Source: Beta vulgaris subsp. vulgaris
Taxonomy: Eukaryota > Streptophyta > Magnoliopsida > Caryophyllales > Amaranthaceae
Direction of reading: 5' to 3'
NCBI RefSeq assembly: GCF_026745355.1
Contig: NC_079206.1
Location: forward strand, 21,755,399-21,819,398
DNA: 64,000 nucleotides
Shown: positions 53,338-64,000 of the stretch, in pieces
How the letters are laid out: the number at the start of each line of letters is the position of its first letter
Position numbering within the stretch: position 1 is the stretch's first letter
Position numbers and translations under genes: made by a program
Notes under the pieces: model-generated
Seen by the model: only the letters and a program-made list of their open reading frames with translations
Told to the model about the DNA's origin: nothing
The model's database searches: none

Positions 53338-56300
53338 ATGGCTGCTAAATTCATGTTTTCTAGAATCTCTGCAGCTAAAATCAACGCTCCCTCCCAATTG
53401 TTAAACCGTCTAATACAATTCCCTGCTTCTTCAACTCCATTGTCATACCATCTCCTAAAATATATTCACACTTCATTTCTTGATAATGCATATAACAAAA
53501 AACCCAGAAATTATTCAAGGAGTATGGCATCAATCCCTGATTATAATCTTCAGGATTCCGCTTTGGGCTTCGATTCTCGCGTTCCTGCTACTATTATTAC
53601 TGGCTTTCTTGGCTCTGGCAAGGTTTATTTATTTCTCTCTACTTATCAATATAATTTATGTTTGCTTTCTTAACAGAGTAAAATATTTGAATATGTTGGT
53701 AAAATTTTTGGATTCTTCATTAAGCAAAGACATTGACTTGCTTGATTATTCTCTTGATTATGTGATTTTTTTAGTTTAATTCAATGATTTATGCTTTGAT
53801 TGTGAAATTCATGGATGAATGTGAAAGAGTGTAATTTATTCTAGGGTTTTTCTATTCACAAGCCCCCATTCAAAAAAAATAAATAAGAGAAGATAAGTTA
53901 TGGCGCTGTTACTTTGTTTCATATGAGTAAAATATTGTTTTGCCTTGTGTTGATTTGGCAGACTACTCTGCTGAATTATATTCTGACTTCTCAACACGGA
54001 AAACGCATCGCCGTCATAGAAAATGAGGTATTGATCATCCATATCTCTTGAGCTAAGCGTTCTTTCTTCCAGATTTTGTAGGGAAACTACTTAACACATG
54101 CCATCTCAGAAATAGGTTGTTCATTTTTTGGATAATTAATATTGCAATGACCAAGAAAGAATTCATCCTATAGATTAATTCCCCTAATATTGCAATGATC
54201 AAGAAAGAATTCATCTTATAGATTAATTCGCCTAATATTACAATGACCAAAAAAGAATTCATCCTATAGATTAATTCCCCTAATATTGCAATGATGAAGA
54301 AAGAATTCATCCTATAGATTAATTCGCCTAATATTGCAATGACCAAGAAAGCATTTATCCTATTATCTCATTTTGTTCCTGAGCAACCCTTTTTTCTGTG
54401 CATAGGACCCTTAATAGGAACTACATTTCAAATTTAAAATATGGACTTTTGATACGAAAGTCATGACAACCTTTTTTATTAATAATGATTGAAACAAAAA
54501 AAGTTCTGGAGACTAGATTACTATTTGGTGAGTCTCTATCAAATGGCCACCTATGGTTTACCACTTTACTGTAATTATTTTATTATGGTCATGCTGTTCT
54601 GATAGCTAACTCATGTTTTCTTCATTCAGTTTGGGGAGGTAGATATTGATGGTTCTTTGGTTGCTAGTCACGCGTCTTCTAATGAAGACATTGTTATGGT
54701 TAATAATGGCTGTTTGTGTTGTACTGTACGTGGAGATTTAGTGAAAATGCTGTTGGAGTTGGTTGAGAAGAGGCGTGACAAATTTGATCACATAATCATT
54801 GAGACGACTGGTACTTTATTTGCCCTTAGTTTTTGGTGGTAGCACTGCATGCCCTGTTCTTTTGACATGCATGATGGAGTTCTATAAGTATTAGGATTTA
54901 ACAAATTATAGTTTCAGTTTATGCCTTAACATTACAATGGTAAGGGCTTTCTCTGTCGTTCAGTCACATTTTGCAAACATGAATCAAGCCTGAAGCCACA
55001 AATGCGGAGAGCCTTCTCATGAGGACCTTTGGTGGCTTATATATGATGCCTTCTCAGAATTTTTAGTTTCTAAAGTTGCAAAGTGTGTTATGTGTGACTG
55101 AGAGTGATGGCCTTTATGACTTATCATTTCTTTAAACAGGGCTTGCAAAACCGGGACCTGTAATTGAGACATTTTGCAGTGATGAGATGGTCTCACATCA
55201 TGTAAAACTTGATGGAGTTGTAACATTGGTGGATTCTAAACATGCCATGAAGCATTTGAATGAAGTTAAACCAAGATTTGTTGTGAATGAGTCAGTAGAA
55301 CAAGTTGCTTATGCAGACCGAATCATTATAAATAAGGTACGTCATGAGACTTTGCTACATGTTTAGTAGCTACTGTATTCTTATGCCATATTTCCTTTCA
55401 GTTCTTCAAAAACTGTAACTGTTTTGCAGACAGATCTGGTCACTGAGGCTGACTTGGAAGTACTAACAAAGAGAATCAGTGTAAGATTTCTTATATGCAT
55501 TCTCATTGTTTAGTGTTCTCCAGAGAGAGAACTTGTTTTCCTTCTTAATTGTCAACATTGCTTCATCCACAAGTTTCTCAAGGAACTTTTGGTCTTGGCA
55601 AGCATACTTCTATAGATGATGCAAGGTGAAGTCACCCCAAATAATTTCTGGTGCTTTCCTGGAAATTTCAAGTCCCTTTTAGTCTTTGATTGCATCACAT
55701 ATCTTTTGATTGTTGAGGGTATTGGGTTTTTGATTTGATGCCATCTTTTGAAACTTGTATGAATATAGACCTACTTTATCTATGATCTTTCTTTTGCCTC
55801 CTTGCAGCATATAAATGGGATGGCACAGATAAAGCAAGCGAAATATGGAGTTGTTGACATTGACTTCGTTTTGGGAGTAGGTGGTTATGATCTTGACAGG
55901 TAAGATTTTGTTGTTTGCCAACACTGATCTTAATGATTTATGACTCAGAACTCGTAACTGCAGTTGCTTAATATTGCTTATATCTAGTCAATCTAAGCAA
56001 ACAGTGATATTTTGTCCACCTTGGATTTTGCAGGGTTGAATCTGCTGTTCGATCAAATGATTCACAATGTGCTAGTCATGAACACGCACATGACCATGGT
56101 GAGAAACTCATTTTGATTTTTCGTCTTGCATTAAGTTCTGTCATTAGTCTATCTGTTTCGGCTTTGATAGTGGAAGCTGGTCTATCATAGTAACTTGTTA
56201 CTTATGATTCAAAGATGCTGTTTAATGTGTAACGGATGCAGTGACAGGGTGATATACCAGTTCCTTGACTAACAGATTATAAACAAAAATTTAAACACAG

Positions 56301-58488
56301 AAATATCCGGGATTTTTTGTGTATATTTGCATTAAGAAAAGTAAAATAAAAGGGTCGGATATGACTAGTTCTGAGCAACCTTCACCTAAAACATAGATGA
56401 TCTCTGAAGCTTACAAACCCCTTTTTTTACATTTTTGGTTTTGGGTAAAGATATTTGGATCAGGCCGTTGATCTCTGAATCACCATTCCTGACACTAGAA
56501 TTCTCAATATTTGGGAAGCCCCTGAAACATAGATTCGTCTCACAAATAAATAATAGCTGCACATTGTTACTAATGTTCACTACTACGTTTGGACATGGTA
56601 TGTCTCTTGGTGTCAAAATTGACAATTTTTTTAAGAATTGCGTGTTTTTATTGTTGAATATGAGGTGTCAATCCCGTTTTAAAAAAAAAAAGACCCACCA
56701 AATGTCCTTACCCATTTCAGAGCATTATGCGTCCAACATGGGTACTGGAGGTGAAATAAAGTATATGAGAAATATAGCAGTTGTATTTAATTGCATGAGG
56801 ACTAATATGGCAGGCTTAGTATGTCTAATGCTACTGAGAGACAATTTATCACTTTTCAAGCCAAGGAAGTCAAAGTAGTGTCTTCACTTGTGTCTTTGCA
56901 CCTTTCTCTCAAAAGGTTTTGTTCTTTTTTTCATATGTTTTTCTCTTTCATGCTATATATACTTCGGCTATTTCTTCATGATGCTGCTTTAAATAATCTA
57001 TGTCTAATAACATGTGCCATCATAATCGCCTGCCTTTTCCCTCTCTGTTGTGTTAACAGAACATCACGAAGGCCATCATCATGATCATGATCACAATCAC
57101 GTCCATGATTCTGCTGTGTCAAGTGTTAGCATTGTTTCGGAAGGAACTATTGATCTTGATGAGGTAATGAGTACTGCTATTGATGCTAAAAAGCATCTTT
57201 TTTTTATGTTAATGATTAAAGTGAAATGAAAGTTATGCAAAGACATTATGATCCCCCTTTACTACTTTTTCATAATAACGCATAAAATCTCGTGATTTTT
57301 GGAGATGTCTTTTTTATGCCAAGTGTGCGGAACTCCCATCACCTGAGTCAAGACAAACACCTAAGCAACTAATCCAACTTAATAAGATAATCAAGAAAGA
57401 AAGACTGAGATACTTAGAAGAAATCACAGACAACAGTAAAGGAAAATAGTGTAGAAATAGTATTGCAAAGAAAATGAAAAATACAAAATAGTATGAGCTT
57501 TCGAGAGGCTCACTCTATCCCAGCCAAGTTCCCACAATTTTTCAATACCTCTTTTATTTCTCTCTTCCCCTATTTACTGCTGCATTACAAAGATTTTTCT
57601 TAACTATTCCACTAACTGCTTTGTGGTTCATTCCCAAAATTACCCTTCTTGTGAGGCTTCTTATAAGTGATCAGCTGAGGTGTGTGATCCATCACACCGA
57701 CCCAATTCTGTGCAATTGCATCCGTCTTGTCGCCTCTGGTCAGGAAGCTACATACAACTCGACCTTATGGTCCATATGATAGCCAATAATGAATTATAGT
57801 AATAGTAGTGAATTTATATGCTTTTTATATTAAAAGGAAATCTTATATCGGTAGCCATGCTAATAGGACATCTTCCCCAAACATGAAAGTTTGACGACCA
57901 CTCAATATGACCTCTTAATTGGTAATGGCGGTAATGAAATATATGAAGAATAAAAGGTATTTTTGTAATTGATGATGGATTAACATTACAATGGATGTGG
58001 ACATGAAACTTTCTTGAGAAAATTACCTATAAATTCATTACCATTACTATTATTTGGTCCTAACTTTTGTGCGAACTTGGCACATATTTTTTCTTGTAAA
58101 ACTTGAAAACTTCAGATACTTTTTCATGGTAAGCTTACTTGTTATTTGTGGCTCTATGTGACCCTAGCTTGATGACTGGCTTGAAAGATTGATTGAGGAG
58201 AAGGGAGAAGACTTGTATAGATACAAGGGAGTTTTAGCAGTTGATGGTTCTGATGAGCGCTATGTTTTACAGGTACATTATAATTGATGCTGCGTTATAT
58301 GTTTTCTGGTCGTCATTGAACAAATATTGAATGTTTGTTTTTGGTTTCAGGGTGTACATACTATGTTGGACGGATGTCCAGGCAAAACATGGGCTCCGGA
58401 TGAAAAGAGGATAAGCAAACTAGTCTTTATAGGACGCGATTTGGATGAAACAAAGCTAAGAAAGGGATTTAAAGGATGCTTAGTGTGA
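53338..58488 (+). CDS. CobW/G3E-family metal-chaperone GTPase (10 exons, 427 aa)
   Basis: Exons by splice signals and frame: 53338-53622, 53962-54027, 54630-54810, 55140-55336, 55430-55480, 55808-55899, 56034-56098, 57060-57163, 58168-58272 and 58351-58488, total 1,284 bp ending in TGA. Motifs in order: Walker A GFLGSGKTTLLN split by intron 1, the metal-binding NGCLCCTVRGDL, the switch-like IETTGLAKPGP, the guanine-specificity motif INKTDL, a His-rich stretch (EHHEGHHHDHDHNHVHD) and the CobW C-terminal domain (YRYKGVLAVDGSDERYVLQG to KLVFIGRDLDETKL). These proteins use GTP hydrolysis to deliver metal ions, zinc in studied eukaryotic members. The N-terminal 65 residues are basic and Ser/Leu-rich and may be an organelle transit peptide; a second in-frame Met (MASIPDYNLQ) follows. 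The upstream TTG at 53320 is not a start. No lesion is seen. The exact subfamily is undecided. Confidence 0.93.
54135..54365 (+). repeat. 48-bp tandem repeat in CobW intron 2
   Basis: The unit ATTAATTCCCCTAATATTGC then AATGATCAAGAAAGAATTCA and TCCTATAG occurs about five times with few substitutions. It lies wholly in the intron between exons 2 and 3. The 97-residue minus-strand frame over it is a repeat artefact. Confidence 0.85.
57788..58058. repeat. Fold-back MITE-like sequence in CobW intron 8
   Basis: AGTAATAGTAGTGAATTTAT near 57797-57818 is mirrored by the reverse complement of TATAAATTCATTACCATTAC near 58030-58050. The ends are imperfect and the target duplication is not clear. It lies in the last long intron and leaves the splice sites untouched. 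Confidence 0.4.
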
Positions 58489-58639
58489 AAAATTATGTCT
58501 TCATTTCTAATAGCAGCTGGTTCTGGCATTAACAATCTGATGATACATGAAGGTTTGACATCCTGTTCTTGTTGAAGCTTTTGTGTTAATATAGAACTTC
58601 TAAAGTATCACACAAGAAGATTTATTTATTGGTGTTAAA

Positions 58640-58716
58640 GAGCAACTAAGCATAGTGATGTACACAAGATTCGATCCGAGGTCGGCTACCACCTAGTTTA
58701 CCAACTAAACTAGATT
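58640..58716 (-). mobile_element. SINE-like, tRNA-derived head
   Basis: The minus strand reads CTAGTTTAGTTGGTAAACTA, resembling an RNA polymerase III A box, and then GGATCGAATC, a good B box, with about 20 bp between them. The downstream body (lower coordinates) ends in AT-rich DNA with no clear tail. It abuts the MITE at 58742. A tRNA relic is the alternative. Confidence 0.4.
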
Positions 58717-58741
58717 GACATCTATATTAAACAAGTAGATA

Positions 58742-59029
58742 CTCCTTCCATTTTTATTTAATTGCTACATTCTTGTATGCACAACAATATAGAGAATGTC
58801 ACTTTTAAGCTTTTTGGAGTGTATTTTTTGACCCATTTAATGTAAAATAATGGAGAAAAGTGAAAAAATAATACTTTTGGGTGGGAAAAGAGAAAAATAA
58901 ATTTAATAGTATTATTTTATGGTGGGCCAAATATCTTAAATACGGAAAGTTTAAACGATGTATCAATTAAAAAGAAACAACCATTTGAGAAAAAAATATA
59001 ACAATTCAAAAAACGGAGGGACTAGGGAG
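58742..59029. mobile_element. Stowaway-like MITE, 288 bp, TA-flanked
   Basis: The left end reads CTCCTTCCATTTTTATTTAA and the right end, reverse-complemented, CTCCCTAGTCCCTCCGTTTT, flanked by TA on both sides (58740-58741 and 59030-59031). CTCC-type ends with a TA target fit Stowaway elements. It lies 253 bp after the CobW stop codon. Confidence 0.65.
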
Positions 59030-59790
59030 TATGTCCGTTGTTAAGAACAAGCAGTGTAAGAAATCATAAGGTTAAGTGATGCATTAAACCACAAGCGCAT
59101 TGTTCATTAATTTTGGTTTTACATTAGAGTATTTTACCCTCTTTTGCTTTTCCTCTCACTACTACCGATGTAGTGATGTAACTCATGTAACACTACAAAT
59201 TCACTTCTTTTTATTGTTCCTTAGCATGTGAAAGCAAACAAGGATAAAAATAGGTAGTGTTTTTGTTTTACTTTAATTTTCTTCTATTAAAAAAAGTATG
59301 CAAGAGTTCCAATTATTTACTCTCTATAAATTCATAGGCTGTCAAGTTATATTTTTCACATGTTAATGATATGAAATATAGGAAATTATACATGATCTCG
59401 ACTTTCTCACACATAAACATACCAATGTAAGGTCAACAAGATTTGAGTTTAAAGATTCTTGTGCTTCCCTGATAAAAATTTGATCAGGACACTTGAAACG
59501 TTTCTTTATTGGCACTTGGCAACGTGCTCTTTATGTCATGTTCTGTTTAACTTATTTGAGTTTATAAGATAAGATTAGATAAGACAAGATCAGATAAATA
59601 AAATAAGATGTTCTGTTTAACTAATCATTACTCATTTCAGAAAAAAAAAGATAAAATAAAATCAGATAAGATGATATAAAATAACATAAGTAAATATAAG
59701 ATAAGATGATATTAGACAAAATAAGTTCTATCAAACAAACCTTAGTGTTTCTTGCTCTATGTGTCCTTGTCACGTTTTAATTAAACTCTT
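59030..59790. other. CobW downstream region with AGATAA repeats
   Basis: At 59560-59735 the words ATAAGAT, AGATAAGA and ATAAAATAA recur irregularly. The rest is AT-rich with no gene or transposon signature. Confidence 0.5.
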
Positions 59791-59798
59791 CACCTTTA

Positions 59799-60543
59799 GA
59801 GCATGCCCATACATAGTTTTTTTGGCATAAAATTGAGTCATGAACTTTGCTCAAAAAAAAAAAAAAAAAAAAGCGTTGCATCCATGGTTTTTTATATTTG
59901 TATTTGGATCATGCTATGACTCAATCTATGTTTGGTCCTCATATAATTCAAACCATGGTTGGTCATCTTATGACCCAAGTCAACCATTTGTGGACATGTG
60001 GCAGTGCGTGAGAAAGATTACTTTATGTTATTCAAATTTTGTAATTGGAATAACTTTAAAAATACAGATTAACAAAAATAAAAATTTCAACAATGGTTTT
60101 ATCTTTTTGAAATCTATAAATAAACATCCATTTTGCTATATTTTGACACCCTTCTCAAATTTATTATTTTCTTTCTACATTATACACACGTGAATAATTA
60201 GTTTTTGAAGCTTTTGTTCTTGAATTTTTTTTAAAAAAATTAATTACTACTAAATGAATTTATTTAGGATCGTAAATACGCAAAATAATTTATTTATAAT
60301 CTTGTATGATATTAAAAAAAATTTAAAAGGTGTAAATAATGTATTGATGTAGGAGAGAGCAAATGGGATGGAGTATAGTAAAAAGTAGGAGAGAAAAGGA
60401 TGATGTTTTTTTTTTTGGGTCATGAGTATGGTGCATTTGTCAAAATGAGTCATAAGTCATGATCAACTTTTGTAAGATGAGAGAGAAAGTTGATGAGAGA
60501 GAATTGACATGTTTTTTGGGGGCATGGGTGACCATGCTTAGGT
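59799..60543. repeat. Possible degenerate fold-back element
   Basis: AGCATGCCCATACATAG at the left and, reverse-complemented at the right, AGCATGGTCACCCATGCCCC are partly alike. Inside, GAGTCATGAACTTTGCTC near 59830 and GGGTCATGAGTATGGTGCAT near 60416 suggest further inverted similarity. Ends and target duplication are not established. Confidence 0.3.
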
Positions 60544-61314
60544 GCCTTTTTGGATCTAGTCCTCATAACTTGAAGCGGGTTGAAAAGAACAATTCTATGG
60601 AGTTTTGACTATCTTTTTTTATATGTATTACCATACATGACATTAATTACCATAGAAATTAAACAAAAATGAGAGGTTGATTAGGAACACCAAAGTACAC
60701 GAAGGATTTGTATATGAAAAAACCTCAAAAGAAAAAACAATCCAAGAATGGTACAGAAACGGGAATTTCTTTATTACTGAAAAGATATTTGCTTTTTCAA
60801 TTGAAATGGCCTGATTATTTTACTCAAAAAGTGCTCGATAATATCTATTCATATTTTCTTAGGCGTCAAAACTTAATAAACTTTCTTGGGTGTACTGTGT
60901 AATAACATAAAAATCATCGCTTCTTTTGTAAAAAAAACTCATATTAAATGACATGAAATTAATGGCCAAATGACATGAGATTCATGTCATTATTATATAA
61001 TATATGCCATTTTTGTATGGTGTAACATGTTACACACTAAGTTATAATGTAACATGTTACACCTAAGACGCACTCAAAACTTAATACAATCTCTTTCAAT
61101 CTTGTCAAAACTTCTTTAAATTTGAATTATGTCAATTATCGGTTGTCGTGATCTCTTTTCTCTAAACAACATTATGTCTTGTCTTTTTTCTGCTAAAATC
61201 TTCTCTTACACTATTTGTATGTCAATTATGTGCAGTATCACTTTTTCTCATTAGTTGATTATAATTTCGTCCTTAATTCTGTTCAAACACTGATACCTAT
61301 AGGAATAATGAGTA
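60544..61314. other. Gene-poor AT-rich stretch
   Basis: A 64-codon plus frame at 60708-60902 is Lys-rich with no recognisable family. No transposon ends or RNA gene were seen. Confidence 0.4.
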
Positions 61315-61567
61315 CTTCTTTTGTTTCTTTTTAAATGCAACTCTTTAACTTCGTCCTATTCACACACCGCACAGTGAGCGTATTTTTTTTTTTGCTAATA
61401 TATAAAAACAAGATGATCCTATAAAATGTTGGATTTGTTTCAATTAATATTTTCATAATATCAACTATTTATACCTTTACAAATACATAATAATTAGCAT
61501 TAATGGTCAAAGTTGTGCATTGACAATCGTGAAAATCAAATTTGTTGTAGTCTAAATAATCAAAGGT
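61315..61567. mobile_element. MITE related to the 5063-5228 element
   Basis: The right half contains AAAGTTGTGCATTGACAATC and GTGAAAATCAAATTTGTTGT, close to AGTTGTGCATTGACAAGCG and GTGAAAACTCAATTGTTG in the 5063-5228 element. TA flanks the left end (61313-61314). The right flank reads TT, so the target duplication is not confirmed. Confidence 0.5.
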
Positions 61568-61799
61568 TCACCAGGAGACACGTGGACCAATAAGAATCAT
61601 TCACATCCCATCAAAAGGAGGAAAAAAGGTGCTCCGTTTTCTGAATTTTTTGAGATTAATGAATAAAAACCCACTTTTGGCCTGAAGGAATAGTCAGGAA
61701 CCAAATCCCAAAAAATGGTGCACATGATTGACTGATGCTTGGCTCCTAATCATTGCCTGATCAATCAGGTGCCCTTATTTTAGAGTGATCTCAAATGAC

Positions 61800-62115
61800 A
61801 GTATTCAAGACCCCAAATACTATAAATACTCCCCTTGAAATCAGGAGAAAGGTAATTTATTGAACAGTGTGCCCTTACTTTGTTAAAATACTCTCACTTT
61901 CGCTCTCTATCTCCACGTTCCCTTTTTCACTCCTGATATCTGACTTAAGTTTCGGGGGGTGAACCACCACCCAAGGCTCCTGGGTTGGTCCCTTTTTCTG
62001 CATGTTTGGGAATGGAGCTCAAGTTCGGATTAAAAGATTTGGATGCGTTGCACAAGTCTCCATTGAAGAACACTTTGAAGGATAAGAGATTACTTGTCAG
62101 CCAAGGAGACCTAAC
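61800..62115 (+). repeat. End of a Ty3/gypsy LTR and primer-binding region
   Basis: A TATA box (CTATAAATAC at about 61821) precedes CT-rich leader sequence, CTGACTTAAGTTTCGGGGGG and ACCACCACCCAAGG, a wording common in Tat-type LTRs. Close by, near 62120, TTTAGCGCCGCATGTGGGGA resembles the usual TTTGGCGCCGTCTGTGGGGA junction after the LTR. The LTR start was not located. Confidence 0.5.
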
Positions 62116-62339
62116 ATTTAGCGCCGCATGTGGGGAGACGCAACGATGATTGATTCTCACTCGTCCAATGTGGCAAGAAATCGAAGCTCAGATTTGAGTA
62201 GAAGATACGGTAGATGATGAGAGACCACCTCGAGTGAGGGATAGACCACCGTCCATTTGTTCCTGGTCAGAGGCATGTACATGACATTTTGGAACGGCCA
62301 GATATCAGGCGGTCGACCAGGAAGTACATAAATTGTTGG

Positions 62340-63060
62340 AATCTCGGTTCATAACAGAAACATATTATCCATAATGGATAGCTAATGTGGTTATGGTACT
62401 AAAGCCCAATGGCACATGGAGAATGTGCGTGGACTACACTGATCTCAAGAAGGCCTGTCCCACGAATAGTTTTCCTTTGCATAAGTTGGATCGAATAGTG
62501 AATTTCACGGCTAAGCATGCTTTTTGCCGAGCTTCATGGATGCTTATTCCGAATTCCATCAAATCCCATATGTGGCCACATGACCGTACCATTACTAGAC
62601 GTTCTTCATTACATTGAAAGGGTTGTATGGTTGGATGAGGATGCATTTTGACCTCAGAGATGCGCTAACCACCTTCCAACTATTGATCAATACGGTCTTC
62701 CAGTCACAATTATTGGGAATAAATATGGAGGGTTACATAGATAATATGATAGTAAAGAGTTATAAAGAAAAAGACCATGTTGGGGATATGCGCGAGACTT
62801 TTGAAACTCTTAGAGAGTACAAGTTAAAGTTGAATCCAAAAAAATGTGTTTCGGCATCTTGGCTGGGAAGTTCTTGGGATTTTTAGTGGATAAGAAGGAA
62901 ATAGAAGCAAATCCCGAAAAGATCCAAGCTATTCTAGATATGAAATCTCCATCCAAGATTAAATAAGTGCAACGTCTCATGGGCTGCCTAGTTGCTCTTG
63001 GACGTTTCCTGTCTAAGTCATGTGACAAGTACCATTATATTTTCGCCACAATTAAGAAGA
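62340..63060 (+). pseudogene. gypsy reverse transcriptase, broken, catalytic Asp changed
   Basis: The frame reads VMVLKPNGTWRMCVDYTDLK, KACPTNSFPLHKLDRIVN, then in other frames FFITLKGLYG-like words, and MRMHFDLRDALTTFQLLINT. The catalytic box reads GYIDNMIVKS where active enzymes have Tyr-x-Asp-Asp, so the second Asp is Asn. Further on are REYKLKLNPKKCVF-like and VQRLMGCLVALGRFLSKSCD. Stops lie near 62615, 62884 and 62963. Confidence 0.85.
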
Positions 63061-63490
63061 AATCTAAGTTTGAATGGAAAGTAGAAGCTAAGCAAACACT
63101 TTTTCAGCAAGTCAATGATCATCTTCGTCAGTTGCCTAGGTTGGTCAGTCAACCGAGGGGGAAAAATCGTTTGTATACCTAGTGTACTATTCTACTGGCT
63201 GAAAGAGAGTCGGTGCAAATCCCAATATGTTTTGTGAGTTATGCTCTCAAGGACGCGAAATGTAGACACACCCCGGTCGAGAAGCTTGGGTTGGCAATGA
63301 TCATGGCTAGCCAGAAGTTGAGACCTTATTTCTTGACTCACAATATACTAGTCTATACCGACCAACCTTTAAAGCAAGTTTTGCAAAAGATGAAAGCTGC
63401 TGGACGAATGCTGAAGTGAACCGTCGAGTTAAATATGTTTGACATAACCTTTGAATCAAGGAAAGCATTGGACACTCAAACTTAGATCCA
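63060..63490 (+). pseudogene. gypsy RNase H, broken
   Basis: The segment includes FEWKVEAKQTLFQQVNDHLR, then ICFVSYALKDAKCRHTPVEK, LGLAMIMASQKLRPYFLTHN and LVYTDQPLKQVLQKMKAAGR. This is the gypsy RNase H with the usual connection. Stops occur at 63180 and 63416, the latter a likely Trp codon. Confidence 0.8.
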
Positions 63491-63639
63491 ATAGCCTATC
63501 GAGCCGAAGGTAGGAAGCATTGGATGCTCATGGTACATGAGTCGTACACTGTTAATATAATGGATGTGGGGGCATAAATCATTTGTCAATCTAGAAAAGG
63601 GGATAATTTTTAATATGCACTAAGGGTTCAGTTCCAGGC

Positions 63640-63928
63640 ATCCAAGATGTGTAAGGCGGCTGGGCCTTTAGAGATTGAGGCCGAATTGGACTCTCCCTTA
63701 GTCGCCAGCCAAGTCAATGGAGATTATGAATGCAACGAAGCATCAATGAGAAAATATATGCGTCTGATCAAGGATGAGATTGATCCCTTAAAGAGTTTTG
63801 TTTTTGATCAAGTACCGAGGTCAGAAAACAATCAGGCTGATGCTTTCTCAAAGTTGGCTAGCTCAGCCGAAGGTAATGTACCAAAGGCAATGTTTCGGGA
63901 GGTTAAGCCAAAAAAGAGTATTGATTAA
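63640..63928 (+). pseudogene. Archaeal-type RNase H of a Tat element
   Basis: The frame reads SPLVASQVNGDYECNEASMR, then KYMRLIKDEIDPLKSFVFDQ and VPRSENNQADAFSKLASSAE. The IPRSEN-x-x-ADALS wording is characteristic of the extra RNase H in Tat-clade elements. It ends at a TAA (63926-63928), and the linker toward integrase follows. Confidence 0.8.
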
Positions 63929-64000
63929 GAAAATATTATGTTTCTTAGTCGAGGGGCAGTATGGATTAAGCGCATTATAAATTTCAAAAAGATAGGTCAG

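Larger units (their letters stand above)
62116..64000 (+). mobile_element. Ty3/gypsy retrotransposon relic, Tat clade, cut by the window edge
   Basis: After a short leader the sequence goes almost directly into reverse transcriptase, so gag and protease are deleted or very decayed. RT, RNase H and a second archaeal-type RNase H follow in order. The duplicated RNase H is a feature of the Tat (Ogre/Retand) clade. Stops and frame changes are numerous. Integrase would lie beyond position 64000. Confidence 0.85.

Noticed and set aside
53480..53779. 99-codon hydrophobic plus-strand frame over CobW exon 1 and intron 1
   Set aside because: It is in a different frame from the conserved CobW exon and its hydrophobic part is intron sequence.
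54053..54346. 97-residue minus-strand frame with repeated hydrophobic units in the CobW intron
   Set aside because: It is the translation of a 48-bp tandem repeat, a multiple of three, on the strand opposite to the gene.

Overview
The window reads as nuclear DNA of a dicot-like flowering plant. It is AT-rich and intron-containing, and transposable elements of almost every plant class occupy most of it. The species cannot be fixed from the sequence alone. Two stretches look like host genes: one complete CobW/G3E-family metal GTPase gene (53338-58488, + strand, 10 exons, 427 aa) and the 3' end of a MYB-CC transcription-factor gene (5280-5873, + strand). Everything else recognisable is mobile DNA, its relics, simple repeats or unassigned AT-rich sequence.

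Layout. 1-3.8 kb: relic of a Ty1/copia retrotransposon on the - strand. 3.9-6.5 kb: a MITE cluster, a 409-bp Helitron with both ends intact, and the MYB-CC fragment. 6.7-9.0 kb: simple repeats and CACTA-type subterminal-repeat arrays. 9.0-13.0 kb: a second, + strand copia relic with its 3' LTR. 13.7-15.3 kb: another CACTA end. 15.4-24.6 kb: a large decayed En/Spm (CACTA) gene set with TNP2 transposase, DUF4218 and DUF4216 pieces, a second transposase-like gene and a Ulp1-like protease, with two striking intron-like repeat structures. 25.36-37.50 kb: a nearly complete but mutated Sirevirus-like copia element on the - strand with two LTRs, PBS, PPT, 5-bp target duplication and a third-ORF region. 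Its right LTR carries a 1,031-bp Mutator-like element with 9-bp target duplication. 37.6-37.9 kb: two oppositely oriented tRNA-like sequences with abnormal anticodon arms. 39.2-39.8 kb: a hAT MITE with 8-bp target duplication. 40.7-41.8 kb: one complete Helitron and one Helitron end. 42.9-48.05 kb: a decayed L1-type LINE on the - strand. 48.23-53.01 kb: a nearly full-length L1-type LINE on the + strand with a 14-bp target duplication and a TAATG ORF1/ORF2 junction. 53.3-58.5 kb: the CobW gene. 58.6-61.6 kb: SINE-like and MITE sequences. 61.8-64 kb: the 5' part of a Ty3/gypsy Tat-clade relic that runs off the window.

How the parts relate. The + strand LINE ends 329 bp before the CobW start codon and lies in the same orientation, so the proximal promoter of the one intact gene is joined to a LINE tail. 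Insertion order can be read locally: the Mutator-like element is younger than the Sirevirus LTR it interrupts. Most transposon reading frames carry stops, frameshifts or lost catalytic residues. I found no CRISPR, operon, plasmid or phage feature and no convincing new multi-gene system. The best candidates for something undescribed are the paired tRNA-like sequences and the G-rich/C-rich inverted repeat inside the CACTA element.
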